Shown here one piece after another: positions 1 to 11,802 of a stretch of DNA of 64,000 nt (positions are counted from its first letter, which is position 1; every line of letters begins with the position of its first letter). The translations under genes and the position numbers were made by a program. Under the pieces are notes generated by a model. That model did no database searches. It was not told where the DNA came from and saw only the letters and a program-made list of their open reading frames with translations. The DNA comes from Cladochytrium replicatum (taxonomy: Eukaryota > Chytridiomycota > Chytridiomycetes > Cladochytriales > Cladochytriaceae): assembly GCA_025526935.1 (NCBI GenBank), contig JAHLKD010000117.1, positions 62,001 through 126,000 on the forward strand, given 5' to 3'.

Positions 1-3000
1 CGTCGTGGTGCAGGCGTCAACAAGAAGAAGATTGCACAAATGCTTGGAAGGGACGCCTTGGAAGATGATATGGTCATGGCCGCAGACGACACATCACCGA
101 CAAACTATTACAGTCCCCAACTACCCATGCCACAATCGCAGGATTATTGGGCCTCTCAAAATATCAGCAGTCGAGTTGCACAGATTCCTCGAAACCGTGA
201 CCCCAACACCATGGCCCAAAACCATTACTATCAGCAGCCACCAACTAATGTTATCATGGCACCACCTCCACCACCTCCAAAACGGCCCCTGAAACGAAAC
301 GACCGATATGATGAACCCGTTATTACACTCAACACAACTCCTGGGAACGGAATCGGTTCTGGCCCCAACTACGGGTATGATGAGCCACCTCCACGCGCGC
401 AGATGGTCAAGAAGCAGCGTCCGAAGAGCAGGAAATCAATGATGTCCAACAGCCCGAAGCGAGATACCGCTTTCTTCGGAGAACGTCCACCAGACGAGCT
501 AATTGCTGCGGCGCTCGAACAGTTTTTCCCTGATATCTACCGACATAACAAGGTGACACCTCCTGCTACTAGCGCCCCTACACCATTCGGTGAAGGAGGG
601 ATAGACCATCTCGATTTCCAAGCACAGCAACTCGCAAACATGGTGTCGTCACTTCCCAGCACGTCTACATCGCAATTTGCAATGTCTGCGATTGCCAACT
701 CTTCCAAGTACCAAGAGGATGCACCAACGCTTTCCTCCTCACCAACCGGCCCCCCAGTCGCACCACTCCCACCGACTCCTCTGCAGATAACACAGGCACT
801 GGAGAAGAAAACAGCACTCCCGAAACCGCCCACAAGTGCTACTCTCCCACAAGAGCCCTCGGTGCCAAAGAACCTTGTCAACAAAGTTCAAGCCACGCTC
901 ATCAACAAGCGAATGAGCCGAACCAACCGCATTTCTCAATACTACCGCCCTCGTCGTAGCGGTGTTCCCGCCGGGGCCCCCATCGGCATGTCTGCAGGGG
1001 ACAAGCTCATGCGGCTAGCTCTCGCGATCGGCGAGGAAGCCATGAAGGAAAAGGACGAGAACGACGATAACGACTCGACCTCGTCACGGGCGGCGAGTGT
1101 AATGAGCGCCTTGAGGCGGCGGTCGTCGTCCCACGGCGAGCGGAGCAGTTCGCTATCATCGAGTCTACGGCGGCCCAGTGAAAGCTTTGGGACGGAGCGA
1201 GAGTTTTCTTCTCTTCCACGTCCACGACGTCCTTCGACAGCCGCATCTGTGCGATCGAACAAATCGGATCCTGAGCAAAGAGAGACACCGCCATTGACGA
1301 AAATGGACGACGAAACGAGTTCAGGAACAGGATTTGGGAGTTACACGACCCAGTTGGGATCGTTGCTGTCGGATAGCTCGCGCAGCGAGGGGAAGAAATC
1401 GCCCGTTTCATCGACCTCCATGTTGACAGAGGCAGGATCGACGGTTTTGAGCTCCACCTCCGAGAGCAAAGCTCAAAGTGATGCCCCTACTTCTATCAAG
1501 GAGGTCGAAAAGGAGACGAGGGAGGAGAGCGAGGGTGCTGTTACAGATCCTGCAACGTCACTCGAGGAGAAGGTTACTGTAACGGCGGAGCCTGCCGCGA
1601 CTCCTGCGCCTCCGGAACTAAAGAACACTGTCTCAGCATCGTCAACAGATGCTGTGGACGCCAACGGGGCACCCACTCGCGGCGGCGTCGCAATCCGGTG
1701 GACGATAGGAAAGCTGATTGGACAAGGTGCATTCGGGCGAGTGTTCTTGGGGCTCAACATGGACAGTGGAGAGCTCATGGCAGTGAAGCAAGTGATGATT
1801 GGTGCACCGGCGGGTAGCGGTAGCGCGTACAAGCATCCTAACCTCAGCGGGACGGACATGGACTCCCAGCGCAAGAAGCGAGAAGATGCACTGAAGAGGG
1901 AGATAGAGCTTCTGCAGGAACTTGACCATGAGAATATCGTTCGGTATTTGGGTAAGTGCATACATCTTTAGTTTTTAGGCTGTGGACTGATGTAAATATT
2001 TTGCAGGCTTCGAGGTCAAAGACAAAACCTTTAACGTGCTTCTCGAGTATGTTTCCGGTGGATCGATCGCATCTATGTTGGCAAAGTTTGGTAAATTCGA
2101 GGAAGATCTGGCGCGGTTCATGACCATGCAGATTCTGTATGGATTGGAGTACCTTCATAATGTCAAGATTATCCACAGAGATATCAAGGGTGCAAACAGT
2201 GAGTATCCATAGTTGGCGAATACAGTTTCGACAGATCGTGTGCTGATGAGCTCTGCAGTCCTTGTGGACGCCGATGGTATTGCGAAAATTTCCGATTTCG
2301 GTATCTCGAAGAAGAATGGTTCGTACTTCATCTTTCCGAACACAAAAGTGATGAGCTAATCACAAGTTTGACAGAGTACGCCGTCGCATACCAGCGCATG
2401 ACTCGCATGTCGATGCAAGGGTCAATCTACTGGATGGCACCTGAAGTTGCCAGGGGCAAAGGATACTCTGCGAAAGTCGACATCTGGTCGCTTGGATGTC
2501 TGGTCCTCGAAATGCTTACAGGGAACCACCCCTGGCACAAAGTCCGCGGGAATATTATCTACGCTCTCGGGACAGGGAACAAACCACCAGTTCCGGATAC
2601 TTTAGGCCCAATCGCACGGGACTTTTTGGCTCTTTGCTTTTCCATGTGAGTTCAGGTGGAGGAACGGATCTCAGCTGATACTGACAGGATATGTTGCCAT
2701 ATGTTCAGAGATCCTGAGAAGCGACCCACAGCTACCGACTTGATTTCACACCCATTTGCCCAGTTTGATCCAAACAGCTTTGATTTCCCAGCGTGGGTCG
2801 AAAAGGCGACGGAGGACGCAAAACAAAGAGCGGAACTGCATGGAACCCATGGGTTGACCGGGAGCAGTGGAGGGAGTGACAGCGATATCGATACCACCAG
2901 TGACGACGAAGAAGAGGACGAGGAGGAGGAGGAAGAGGAGGATGAAGACGCTGTGGGGTTGGAGGATGACGTGGCGGAAATTGAAGAGGTGGAAGAGGGT

Positions 3001-3411
3001 GAGGCAGTCCCTGACGTGGATGAGGCGGAGAGTGGTGCAGCTGAAGGCGATGGAAATGCGCGCGGGATATTGAAAAGCCGATCTAATGGCACGACGAATG
3101 CCCGTGTAACCTGGCGTGATGATGAGGAGGATGGTGGGGACTCGTGGGATCGCGCAGCAGCAGCAGGCGTTGAAGAATCTGCTGTTGGGGCAAAGGTGAC
3201 GTGGGTGGAGAGCAACGAGGAGATCACTGAAGGAGACGAAAGTGCAGATCAAGTGGAGGGAGATGCACATGAGGGTGTGGATGACGGTGAAGAATGGATG
3301 GCGGGGTTAATCGAGCGGGCTGCCCGAGCGGCTGCAGCTGATCCTGAGGCTGAGGATCTATCTAGTCCGACCAGTCCATTGGGAGAAGTGTTGGGAGAGG
3401 CGGTAATTTAG
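1..3411 (+). CDS. BCK1: BCK1-like MAP kinase kinase kinase (5' end missing)
   Basis: Serine/threonine MAPKKK of the Bck1 type. In other fungi this kinase acts below Pkc1 and activates the cell-wall-integrity MAPKKs. The frame is open from base 1, so the N-terminus lies outside the window; the first ATG inside is at 40. Exons 1-1951, 2007-2198, 2259-2318, 2375-2645 and 2709-3411 give about 1058 codons. A long Ser/Pro-rich low-complexity region precedes the kinase domain (from about 1696), which shows the glycine loop GQGAFGRVF, the catalytic loop HRDIKGAN, the DFG loop (SDFGIS) and the APE motif (WMAPEVA). The activation segment [17 protein letters not shown] is close to Bck1 and Mkh1. The C-terminal tail after about 2760 is unusual: it is long and acidic, with runs of Glu/Asp at 2905-2960. 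The last intron could also end at 2687, which would add seven residues. Confidence 0.9.
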
Positions 3412-4365
3412 CAACAGCGGTTATTTTGAGGACAATTTTTTATTATGTGGGGTCCTTTTGAATTTTTGTTTTTTCGTTGCTGATCACAAATCACAAAATA
3501 GTTCTTTAAAGTTCAATCTCCACCACCACATCAAGCCAGTTTGATACCTGTGGCTCGCTTGGCAAACGCGGATGCTGATGTGACGTCGATATGTCAACAT
3601 GGCCAGCCATCTGCATGCACAATCATCTGCTTTAGATGTGAAAGAATACATAGATGATCTTTGGTTGAAGGTACATTAACGCCACCATATTATATAACTT
3701 GATCTTATCTTATATAATCTGTGACGTATTCGTTGAAACTGTTGGAGATACCTGTTGAGCATGGCGTATCAAATGGGTTCATCCCGAACGGCCAGAAAAT
3801 TAGAAAATGCCGTTTAGAAATCGATCGGTTCTCCTTGTGTCCGCAGCGGCTCGGAAGTCCGTGTGGCAGGTGGATGTGGCTCCACACCAGCCACGGTAAT
3901 AAATGAAAGTACTTTCTTGGCTATGTTTTGATTTTTGTTTTCTTTTTTTTTTTTGTTTTCACACATGATGACCGAATCGATTTTGATCAAATTGTTGACC
4001 ATTAAAAGGATGGGGATCTCCAGCTCGTCTTGGATCATCAGAACAACCAACTGAAGAAGCGGACATTGGATCGGAGCCAACCTGAGCTTCCACCACTCGA
4101 CATCCATTCCACCTGGTCATTCAACCACCCCATTGACCAATCACTGCTGGCCAGCAAGAACAGCCAGTTAAACCCCGTGTGGAAACGGAACGGCGATTAA
4201 AATTCTTCCCTGAGCTTCCCCTGTGCCTTTCCTCGGCAACCCCCGGCCAACTTTATCCGCAGGCATCGCAAATCATCGCATAATCATTGAGACAATTCCA
4301 ATATCCTTCACTTAAAATTACAAATCAAAACTACGCAACGACAAATCCCGATCCGCCTCATCGCT
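3412..4365. other. Intergenic gap, no gene seen
   Basis: Lies between the MAPKKK stop and the cyclin start. It holds the presumed 3' UTR of the first gene (AT-rich to about 3500) and the 5' region of the cyclin. A T-rich run occurs near 3935-3960. Short ORFs here show no recognisable domain. Confidence 0.6.
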
Positions 4366-5595
4366 ATGAGAACCCCACCTCGCAGAAGAATATCCGCTCG
4401 ACACCAACTCACTACCTGCAAAGCGGCTTTTGCATACCAAAGATCAAACCTTTCTCGACACCTGCACAGAATCCTACGGCGACTCCGAATGCCTGCCAAA
4501 ATTCAAGTGAACAAACCACTCCCATCCGCTAAGGAGAAAGACTGCGCTTCGACTGTCTCGATTGTCGACTACCTATATCACACTCCAGCGCATTCTTCCT
4601 ATTCATCTGATTCTGAGAAGAAGCGACCAGTCAGCCCAAGTGAATTGGACAGGCGTGGGAGCCATCGGGTAAGAAGCAACTTGATGCGAAAGAAGGCACA
4701 GAGGATTCCACAGCGGCATGGATCATCGGTAAAGTTGGCACAACAACCCTGCACGATTACGACCCAACAATCCACGACTCAACCAACAACAAATCGGCAG
4801 TTCAGCTTTGAACCTTCTCCAAAGTTCGAACCACCATCGAAACAGTTTTCGGATTCTCGAACTGTGGGCGATCCGCAAACCCAGTCGTCGCAATCGATCC
4901 CACCTTATCCCGTTCTCCCTTCCCAGCTGCAACCTCCCATCCTTCCGTCACATCCGCATCAACCGGAGCAATCTTCTTTTCATCTCTATCAACTTCAACC
5001 ACCTTCCCCTAAAAGCCAAGAAAGCCTCGCCGATCTCGCCGCCTTCGTCAACCTCCGCCTTCTCCAATCCCTCCTCCAACCCGCGCAGGGACAATCCCAG
5101 CCCTCCTCCTCAGCCCGCCACGTCGCCCTGCGCGCCTTCTACATCCACATCCTCCGCCGCACCAACGTCACCCCAACCCACATCCTCCTTGCCCTGAAAT
5201 ACGTCCAGCGCCTGTGCGCCGTCGCGACCGGTCTCACCGCCTCCCGACCCGAGTCGCACCCGTTCGCTAGCAACCTCCCGGCCGGGATGAAACTCACGCC
5301 CCGCGCGATCCTCCTTGTGTCGCTCGTGCTCGCTGGGAAGTATCTCGACGACGTCAAGCGGTACGCCAACTCGGCGTGGGCGGAAGTCGGTGGGATGAGC
5401 GTGGCGGACATCAATGCGGCCGAGAGGGAGTGTCTCTCTGCGCTGTCGTGGAACCTGGTGGTCACCAGCGGGGAGTTTAACGACTGGTTGAGGGAGTTGG
5501 ATGCGTTGGTGAGGAGTGTGAATGCGCAGATGCAAGCGAGCAGTGCTTCGTCGAGTGCTTTGGAGACGCCGGCTCGAGCGCAGGACACGGCTTAA
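4366..5595 (+). CDS. PCL-type (Pho85-like) cyclin
   Basis: Predicted 409-residue, intron-free cyclin. Residues about 250-375 form the cyclin box: ARHVALRAFYIHILRRTN, then LTPRAILLVSLVLAGKYLDD, then a typical PCL1/PCL2 stretch in which AW precedes GGMSV, an (I)NAAERE helix, and LSWNLVVT with F..WL at the end. In yeasts such cyclins bind Pho85/CDK5-type kinases and act in G1, polarity or phosphate control; which of these applies here cannot be told. The N-terminal 240 residues are rich in Ser, Gln and Pro and look disordered. The ATG at 4366 is the most upstream in frame; a start at 4492 is also possible. GC content rises sharply over the cyclin box. Confidence 0.82.
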   Translation: MRTPPRRRISARHQLTTCKAAFAYQRSNLSRHLHRILRRLRMPAKIQVNKPLPSAKEKDCASTVSIVDYLYHTPAHSSYSSDSEKKRPVSPSELDRRGSHRVRSNLMRKKAQRIPQRHGSSVKLAQQPCTITTQQSTTQPTTNRQFSFEPSPKFEPPSKQFSDSRTVGDPQTQSSQSIPPYPVLPSQLQPPILPSHPHQPEQSSFHLYQLQPPSPKSQESLADLAAFVNLRLLQSLLQPAQGQSQPSSSARHVALRAFYIHILRRTNVTPTHILLALKYVQRLCAVATGLTASRPESHPFASNLPAGMKLTPRAILLVSLVLAGKYLDDVKRYANSAWAEVGGMSVADINAAERECLSALSWNLVVTSGEFNDWLRELDALVRSVNAQMQASSASSSALETPARAQDTA

Positions 5596-7123
5596 GTGAT
5601 TTCGGCGAACGTATTTTTATTTTTCATTTTCGACGATTGAGGGGGTTTTGGGACGACGCTGCGTCCGGCGGGGAGATGGGAGGTGCTGCCTTACCACCAC
5701 ACAGCACGCATTCAACCCGCACCTTTGCGATTGAAATGTGAGCTGGACGTGCGGTTTGCGCGCTACCGACCAACCCATCCACCATGAAAAGCGGCGAAAG
5801 AATGTATTATCCGACTTGATTGGGGACACGAACCAACCCTTGCTGCCTGAATTGTACATTTTTCTTTCTTCCCTTTTTGCTGAATTTCTTGTTTCTTATT
5901 AGCTAATCTTCTGGGCGTATTTGTGATACCAAGTGGTACTTGATTTGACGCTATTTTTTTCCTGGACACTCTTACCTTCTTTATCCCCGTTTCTACCCAT
6001 CGTTAATTACTAGTGCATACCCAGAACAGGAATGTGATTTGTTCTTTTGAGGAAAGAGAATGTTATTTTTTGCGATCACACTGGATCATTAGTCGTATGA
6101 GCGAGCAGATAAACATTATCTCAGCTGTAGTTTCCTTTTTTTCATTCTCTTTCGTGTAATTTGTATATAAACGACTACCCTCTCTTTTTCTGGTTTCTCT
6201 TTTTCTGGTTTCTCCCACTCTTTAGTGTGGTCCTGTCTTTTGTTCTCCATTTCTTTGCTTTTGATTCTCCTTCTTTAGGCAAATCTTTGTTTGCATCGTT
6301 TCCTCTATGTTGTTCTTTATTGATGAGTTGTGGATTGGAGAACCTCATTCAGTTTTCTTTGCATGTGTTGTGAGCTCTTCCAATCTTTCTTCCTTTTGTT
6401 TCTTTTGGGGTTCTTATGCGATGATGTTGTGGTCGGGGGTGGACAACCCTAAAAATACATATGAATCAAACTAATGAATGGACAAAACATCCTCTGTTTA
6501 TATTTTTGAACTGCAATTCGAAACGACAGGATGAGGCCATACTCAAAAGTCAGAAGAAAACTCGTCTGGGGAACAGGCTGAACTAAAAATAAACTGCTCT
6601 CTCTTGACAAAAGGCTACCGCAACGTAACGTAGAATCCACACAATGAGAAGGTCATACCCCCCCATGAAAAATAAGGCATGAGAAGGAGAGGGAAAAGAC
6701 GAAGAAGGTGAATGATCCGTTCCCTGAACAGAAGATGCCCCATCACCAAACGATGTTGAAATAACAACAAAGCCCATTAATGGCTCAGCGATCACATTCT
6801 ACCCAACCGCAAAATGAGGAAAGAAGATAGGGAAAAGGTTCAAAACCACAAACAGTTAAAAAACAAATAGAAAAGATCCCAACATGACGAAAACAAGATA
6901 ATGATGATGTAGGAGGAGAAATGGAGGGTAGGTATGCAAGAAAAGAAGCAAAAAAGAAATAAAATGAAAACATGACACTCCAGTTCACTTGGAAAGCCTG
7001 CCAGGTTTCCCTATGGGGTCCATCAAAGAAAAATATCACGCAAACAATAAATCCGGAATTAAGCCAATAACAATGAATAAAGGGTAGCAGAACCATCAAA
7101 TACACAACACTGTCCCTACCAGC
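5596..7123. other. 1.5-kb intergenic gap, no gene seen
   Basis: Separates the cyclin from the 3' end of the ataxin-10 gene. The stretch 5840-6450 is very T-rich on the + strand, and 6600-7100 is A-rich on +. Short ORFs (for example 6161-6373) are Phe/Leu-rich translations of the T-rich sequence and carry no domain I recognise. It probably contains the 3' UTRs of both flanking genes. Confidence 0.5.
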
Positions 7124-9758
7124 TCATGGTCCGCTCATATCCACATCTCTCAGCGCATCACTGAGTTCGTTCCAACCTCCTCCTTCTTGCTGCTGCTGCT
7201 GCTGTCCGGCGCGGTGGTGTAGCCGCACCTTCCCACCTTCGTCCACGACAGCCTCAACGTCGCCCGAACTCCGCTCGACGTCCAGTGTCGCTTTCCGCGC
7301 CTCCAGCTGCGCAATCACATTCTGGTTCTCCGCGTTCCCCTCGCACAGGTTTCGGACCGCAAAGATGGCGTGTTCGCGGATAACTGCAAAAAAAGAAAAA
7401 AAAAGTAATCGTGTCGGTAAATTACGAGATCTATGTGATTTTGGCGCGTCGTCGGTGGGGGCCCTTACAAGGATTGGACTCGTCGTAGTTGCAGAGTTCG
7501 AGGACGAGGAGCAGTCCGCCGAGTCTGCGGACTTCGTCTTGGACGCACGGGCATCCGTACGAAAGGTTTCCTATCACGCGCACGGCTTCGGTCTTCATGG
7601 GCGGGACGAGCGTGAGCGAAAGTTGCTGTTGCGAACCGGCGGCGTCGTTTGCGGAGTTGTTGGGCGAGGTGGGAGAGAGTTGTGTTGGACGACGGACGCG
7701 CTGGACGACTTTCACGAGTACCTTCAGAAGGACTGAGAAGAGAATCAAAATGTCAGTGGAATTCCCGTGGAGAGCCCTAGTCACGATAGGGCCTGAATGT
7801 GGATTGTTTTTGTTTGGCTTACGGATGACGGATTCGATGAGCCCGTCGCTCGACAATGCGGGTCGGAGAGCAGTGGACCATTTCGGATCCGAGCTCATAC
7901 GGCCAAAGATCTGCAGGAGCAACGATAGCCCCTCGGTATCGATTTCTGAGATCATGATCGGGTTCCTGAGTATCGCGGCCGCCGCAGCAGCCTCAACTGC
8001 CTCCCCGCCCGCTCGTCCCGTTGACGAGTTTGAGTGCGAACGCGATCCGCCTATTGTCGGTGGTGAGGCAGGGGACTGCTGCGGTGGTGTTGTTGGCGGA
8101 GCGACTTGGACGTAGGGGAGCTGGCCGTCTGGATGCGGAATGATTGGCGAGTCTACGGGGGACCCGAAAGACGCAGCAGAGTTGTTGGCTGCGATCCGAC
8201 GACGGATTTGTTCGTGGTGCTGGAGTGACTCGATGATGTGCAGGACGAGGCGTTTGAGTGGTTTGACCATGTACCGCAGCGTGTCGTTGCCGAGGTTGAT
8301 GAAGACACCGTCTTCGCACTGGCGTACGTCGATCAGGCCGTCAAGGAGCTTGAGAAAGGTGATGTGCTCGATGGTGAGTAGGGAGGAACGGTCTGGGCGG
8401 GAGCCGTATTTGTACATGATTTCCATGACGGCGGGGGTTAGGTGCAGCTCGATCAGGTTGACAAAGATCAGGTATATGACGTCGAATGTGGTCCCTTCAT
8501 CGTGACAACATTCCTTTGCCCCTCGGAGCAGTCCCTTGACGAGATGGCAACCGTATCGCCCTCGAACGAGAGCCAAGCTGGAGAAAGGAGCGTTGGTTGA
8601 GGTTTCATTAAAACAGCACGCGCACAAACCTTCTGGAAAGGTCTTTGTGAACGTTGTTGTATATGATCATGAATACGTAATGAGTCGTGGTTGGCTCGTT
8701 CATTTCAAGGAGCTGCCTAATGAGCAATGATCAGAATTTTTGGTATATTGAGGCGGATCTTGATATCCTTACTTGAGCATATCGGACTCCCCAACGAAAC
8801 GGGGCCACAGACAGTTCATAACGTCCTGGTTCCCAGTCATCATATTGGCGATCATTTGGACACCAACGTTTACACAAGCGAGCGCTAGGAGATTGGATGT
8901 TAGCAACTCGATCTCCACAAAGTTTATCCAACAAGCTTTAACACACCTTGATCGTGGACCTGTACACATGGGTTCTTTCGCGTCGTTATGATCCAGCTCA
9001 CGAGATACTGGATAATTTCTTCCGCTGATTCGTAGACCTGGCAATCACTAAAATGAACAAGCAAGGCCATAAGTTCTTCCACGAAGCATCAACACGCATA
9101 AATGCCTACCACGCGCGGATCTGGTTTGCAGGTACGTCGGCACAGAGGTTTCGGATGAGGAGAAAGTGTGCCCTGGTGAGTATGGTGAGTTCGCGTGCGC
9201 GACTCGAGCACGCAACCCCATTCTTCCCCGAGCCGAAAATCACAAAGATGCTGTTTCGGAGGTACATGAGGACGCAGCTCGTATCAATCCACGAAATCTG
9301 GCGACCGACGTTCTGGCTAGATAAGCAAGCAAGCGATCCCAGTCAGTCTCTCACCCGCAGCTATAACGAGGTGTTCTCACACCAACGGTAAACACTCACC
9401 GAGCCTTCTCGTCGTTCACCAACAGCTTTGCAATATCCTCCACACACTTGGCAATCTGAGCCATCTCTCCCGGCTCGATCGTCATGGTTGTAGGGCATTG
9501 GGTGTACTCTGGCGGAGCGGCGACCTCCCCTTGTTTCTCATGATTCGAGTGCATATTCGACAGAGTTGTGAGCGCACTCGGCGATGTAGCTCGGTTATTC
9601 TGGCGATTTGGGGCTCCTTCGCCGAGGATGGGTTTCCACGACGAAGCGAGCTTTTGGACGAGGTCGACGTGGTTGGATGGACAGAGCGCTGACATCATGG
9701 CTCGGGAACATTGAGCGAAGCTGCCGTGACAATCGGACCCATCTTTGGAAGGGTCCAT
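7124..9758 (-). CDS. ATXN10: Ataxin-10 homologue (CTR86-like armadillo protein)
   Basis: Eight exons on the minus strand: 9758-9400, 9316-9110, 9047-8947, 8884-8773, 8716-8630, 8577-7823, 7732-7469 and 7383-7124, together 714 codons plus stop. The C-terminal ataxin-10 domain is clear: VRVIGNLSYGCPCVQDEV, then GG(x)LLVLELCNYDESNPFIRE, then HAIFAVRNLCEGNAENQNVI. A related armadillo-like motif (HFLLIRNLCADVPANQ) lies upstream, in the exon at 9316-9110. In animals ataxin-10 is linked to cytokinesis and neuronal survival; the yeast relative is Ctr86. The protein ends in a poly-Gln stretch (near 7190-7205) and a short acidic tail. An insert rich in Ser, Pro and Thr lies around 8000-8160. The third exon uses the acceptor at 9048-9049; the nearer downstream one breaks the frame. 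Confidence 0.9.
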
Positions 9759-10554
9759 TCAGTTTCAGAGATTGGATAGGTTGGCGTCAAAAAAGGGAAA
9801 AGGTTATTTGGGGTCGGGGTACTATGAGGGCCACAAGTAGTAGTTGTGAGAGCGTTGACGGGAAGCTGGCGCTGCCGGTGGTAGAGCCAGTGTGACTGCT
9901 GAAGGTCGAGGGAGTGTTTCTGGAGGATGACATCGCAACATATGAAGGACAGCCACGTTCGGCCGAGGCCATGTCCGGATAATAAGAGCATGTCAAAGGA
10001 AGAAAGAGAGCAATGCAGACAGTCAGCAAGAAAAGCAAAGAAGAGCCGACAGCGATACGATACGCACCCGATCAGTAGCCAAAGAGTTCTATCGGCGGCC
10101 GAGTGCTGCCATTTGTTTGGCAAGTGATTGATTTTCCACGGGTGGTGGATTACAAAAGCAAATAATTAGTAATTCGAAATGAAATGAAATGCTGCTGCTC
10201 GACGTGCCGGTTGTTGGCTATTGTTGCTATTATTGAATCATTCATCCAATGTGCTGATACGGCATAACCGTAGTATACACCCACAGCACTGGGTCTGCCT
10301 CTTCTACATAGATTCCTGGCGAGCACGCCATCTGCCCTTCCCGTTCCGCACTTCTTTTCTTAAAAAATAGCACTGTCCTGATGAATCGAATCGCGAATCA
10401 CCGCATTGAAAAGAATGCTGCTGTCCAGCCTGCACTCTCCGTATCTATAACCATTCCAAGTTCACCCGCGGTGCCATGACACCATGACATCCCCAGTCTT
10501 AACCCCAGTCTCCTTGCCAGCCACAACCCGCCATGCACCGAGCTTCTTTCACCG
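9759..10554. other. Divergent promoter region
   Basis: Lies between the start of the ataxin-10 gene (minus) and the HPt gene (plus), so it should carry both promoters. ORFs such as 9695-10123 on the minus strand lack any domain and overlap the first ataxin-10 exon. No specific element is recognised. Confidence 0.5.
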
Positions 10555-11108
10555 ATGCTGCAGGCCCATGAATCTCCTTACGCCAGTGGTGTCCTCGACC
10601 CGACGTTCTACCAGCAGCTCCTCGACATGGACGAGGGAGACCCAGACAGATGCTTCAGCCGCAGCGTCCTAGCCCACTTCTTCAAACGCGCAGAGGAAAT
10701 CTTCGACTCCATCGATACCGCGTTGTATGTTTCAACCATCATCAACTCACTAGCAAACGAACTCAATCTCTATTCCTCAGCTACCACAAGAACATTGTGG
10801 AACTAGGCAGATTGGCGCACACGCTCAAAGGCGCGTCGGCGCAGGTGGGACTTGCGAAGGTGCCGAGGACGTGCGAGGAGATCATGCATTGCGTGTTGGT
10901 GCATCTGGATCCGTCAAAAGCTACAACGAGGTCGGGGTTTTTGGCGGCCATCAACGCCGCAGCGGCGGATGTGAGGGTTGACGGCATCCAGCCGAAGGAG
11001 GAATGGACTCTTGGGATCGTCGACCAACTGGTAGCGCAATTAGTCGTCGAGTGCAAGGACGCTGAACAGCTGCTTACGAATCTGTATGGAGGAAACTTGA
11101 GCGAATAG
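10555..11108 (+). CDS. YPD1: YPD1-like histidine phosphotransfer protein
   Basis: Two exons, 10555-10724 and 10781-11108, encode 165 residues, the usual size for Ypd1. The intron is 56 bp. The HPt signature surrounds the phosphorylated histidine: LGRLAHTLKGASAQVGL, with His then x-Leu-Lys-Gly-x-Ser. The N-terminus carries the helices LDPTFYQQLLDMDEGDPD and FFKRAEEIFDSIDTA, typical of Ypd1. The protein should relay phosphate from a hybrid histidine kinase to response regulators of the Skn7/Ssk1 kind, in nucleus and cytosol. The spliced join reads DTAFYHKNIVELG, which fits the family. The start ATG at 10555 is the only one in frame before the domain. Confidence 0.9.
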
Positions 11109-11802
11109 ACATTAAGTGCTGTCACAGCAGAATAAGATGGACACGTTTTATGTTAAAGGAGCGTTATCGTCATGATGGATGGAAAATACATAAAAAACTT
11201 AAAGGCAAAAAACAATTCCAAATACCTGAAGAGGTTTGTCATTCAATCAAGAATAAGCGAAGCGTTAGCACACTGCATCATAGAAATGGAAAACCTGTGT
11301 TGTCAAGAACAGAAAAAGGAGAACAAAAAAGGCATCAACTTATATTATGTAATGGAGTAGTGCCATCCCAACCTCATCTCGTCCCCCCCTTACTGCTGCA
11401 TAACTCACCAAACAGAAGCACATTGCCACCACAACGGAAACAAAAAGTTGTGTGGGCATAAACCTCGGCATAGAATATTGGGGACGAATGCAACGAGTGG
11501 GAGGGCAAATATGGACCGAAAGACCATTGTGGCTATAACCTCAAAAATCAGGGGAAGCGAAAGGAAGGAAAAGAGCAACATTGCCAAAGCCAAAAACAGT
11601 GCATACGAAGCGAGAAATGGAACAGGCATGCAAAAACAAATAAAAAGAAAGGAAAACGGAGGGTTGAACATCGCAGCGTACGGGAATCAAGGCATAGAGA
11701 ACGAGAAAAGCAAAGGAAGCGGCGACCAAGTTCATTTGAGGCACTCCGGGGTATGAGAGACTCAGTGTCTCGATTTGAAGGTGGCGGAGGATTGACTGAT
11801 CT
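11109..11802. other. Intergenic gap, no gene seen
   Basis: Convergent gap between the HPt gene and the SH3 membrane-protein gene. It is A-rich on the + strand (11150-11660) and gives Lys-rich junk ORFs such as 11150-11461. The purine bias is consistent with 3' UTR of the minus-strand gene. Confidence 0.5.

Noticed and set aside
537-1961. Several minus-strand ORFs of 100-160 codons
   Set aside because: They lie fully within the coding strand of the MAPKKK first exon and carry no domain.
2646-2687. Shorter alternative for the last MAPKKK intron
   Set aside because: It is in frame, but adds ICCHMFR inside kinase subdomain XI. The 63-bp version gives [11 protein letters not shown], which fits the family better.
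2652-3227. Minus-strand 191-codon ORF with long Ser runs
   Set aside because: It is the antisense of the Glu/Asp-coding tail of the MAPKKK; the Ser runs arise from the reverse of GAG/GAA repeats.
6161-6373. Phe/Leu-rich 70-codon ORF as a small membrane protein
   Set aside because: It is a translation of a T-rich intergenic tract; no start context or family support.
9048-9110. Use of the nearest CAG acceptor for the third ataxin-10 exon
   Set aside because: It puts the exon out of frame with a stop. The upstream TTTTAG acceptor keeps the frame (ACDCQVYESAEE).
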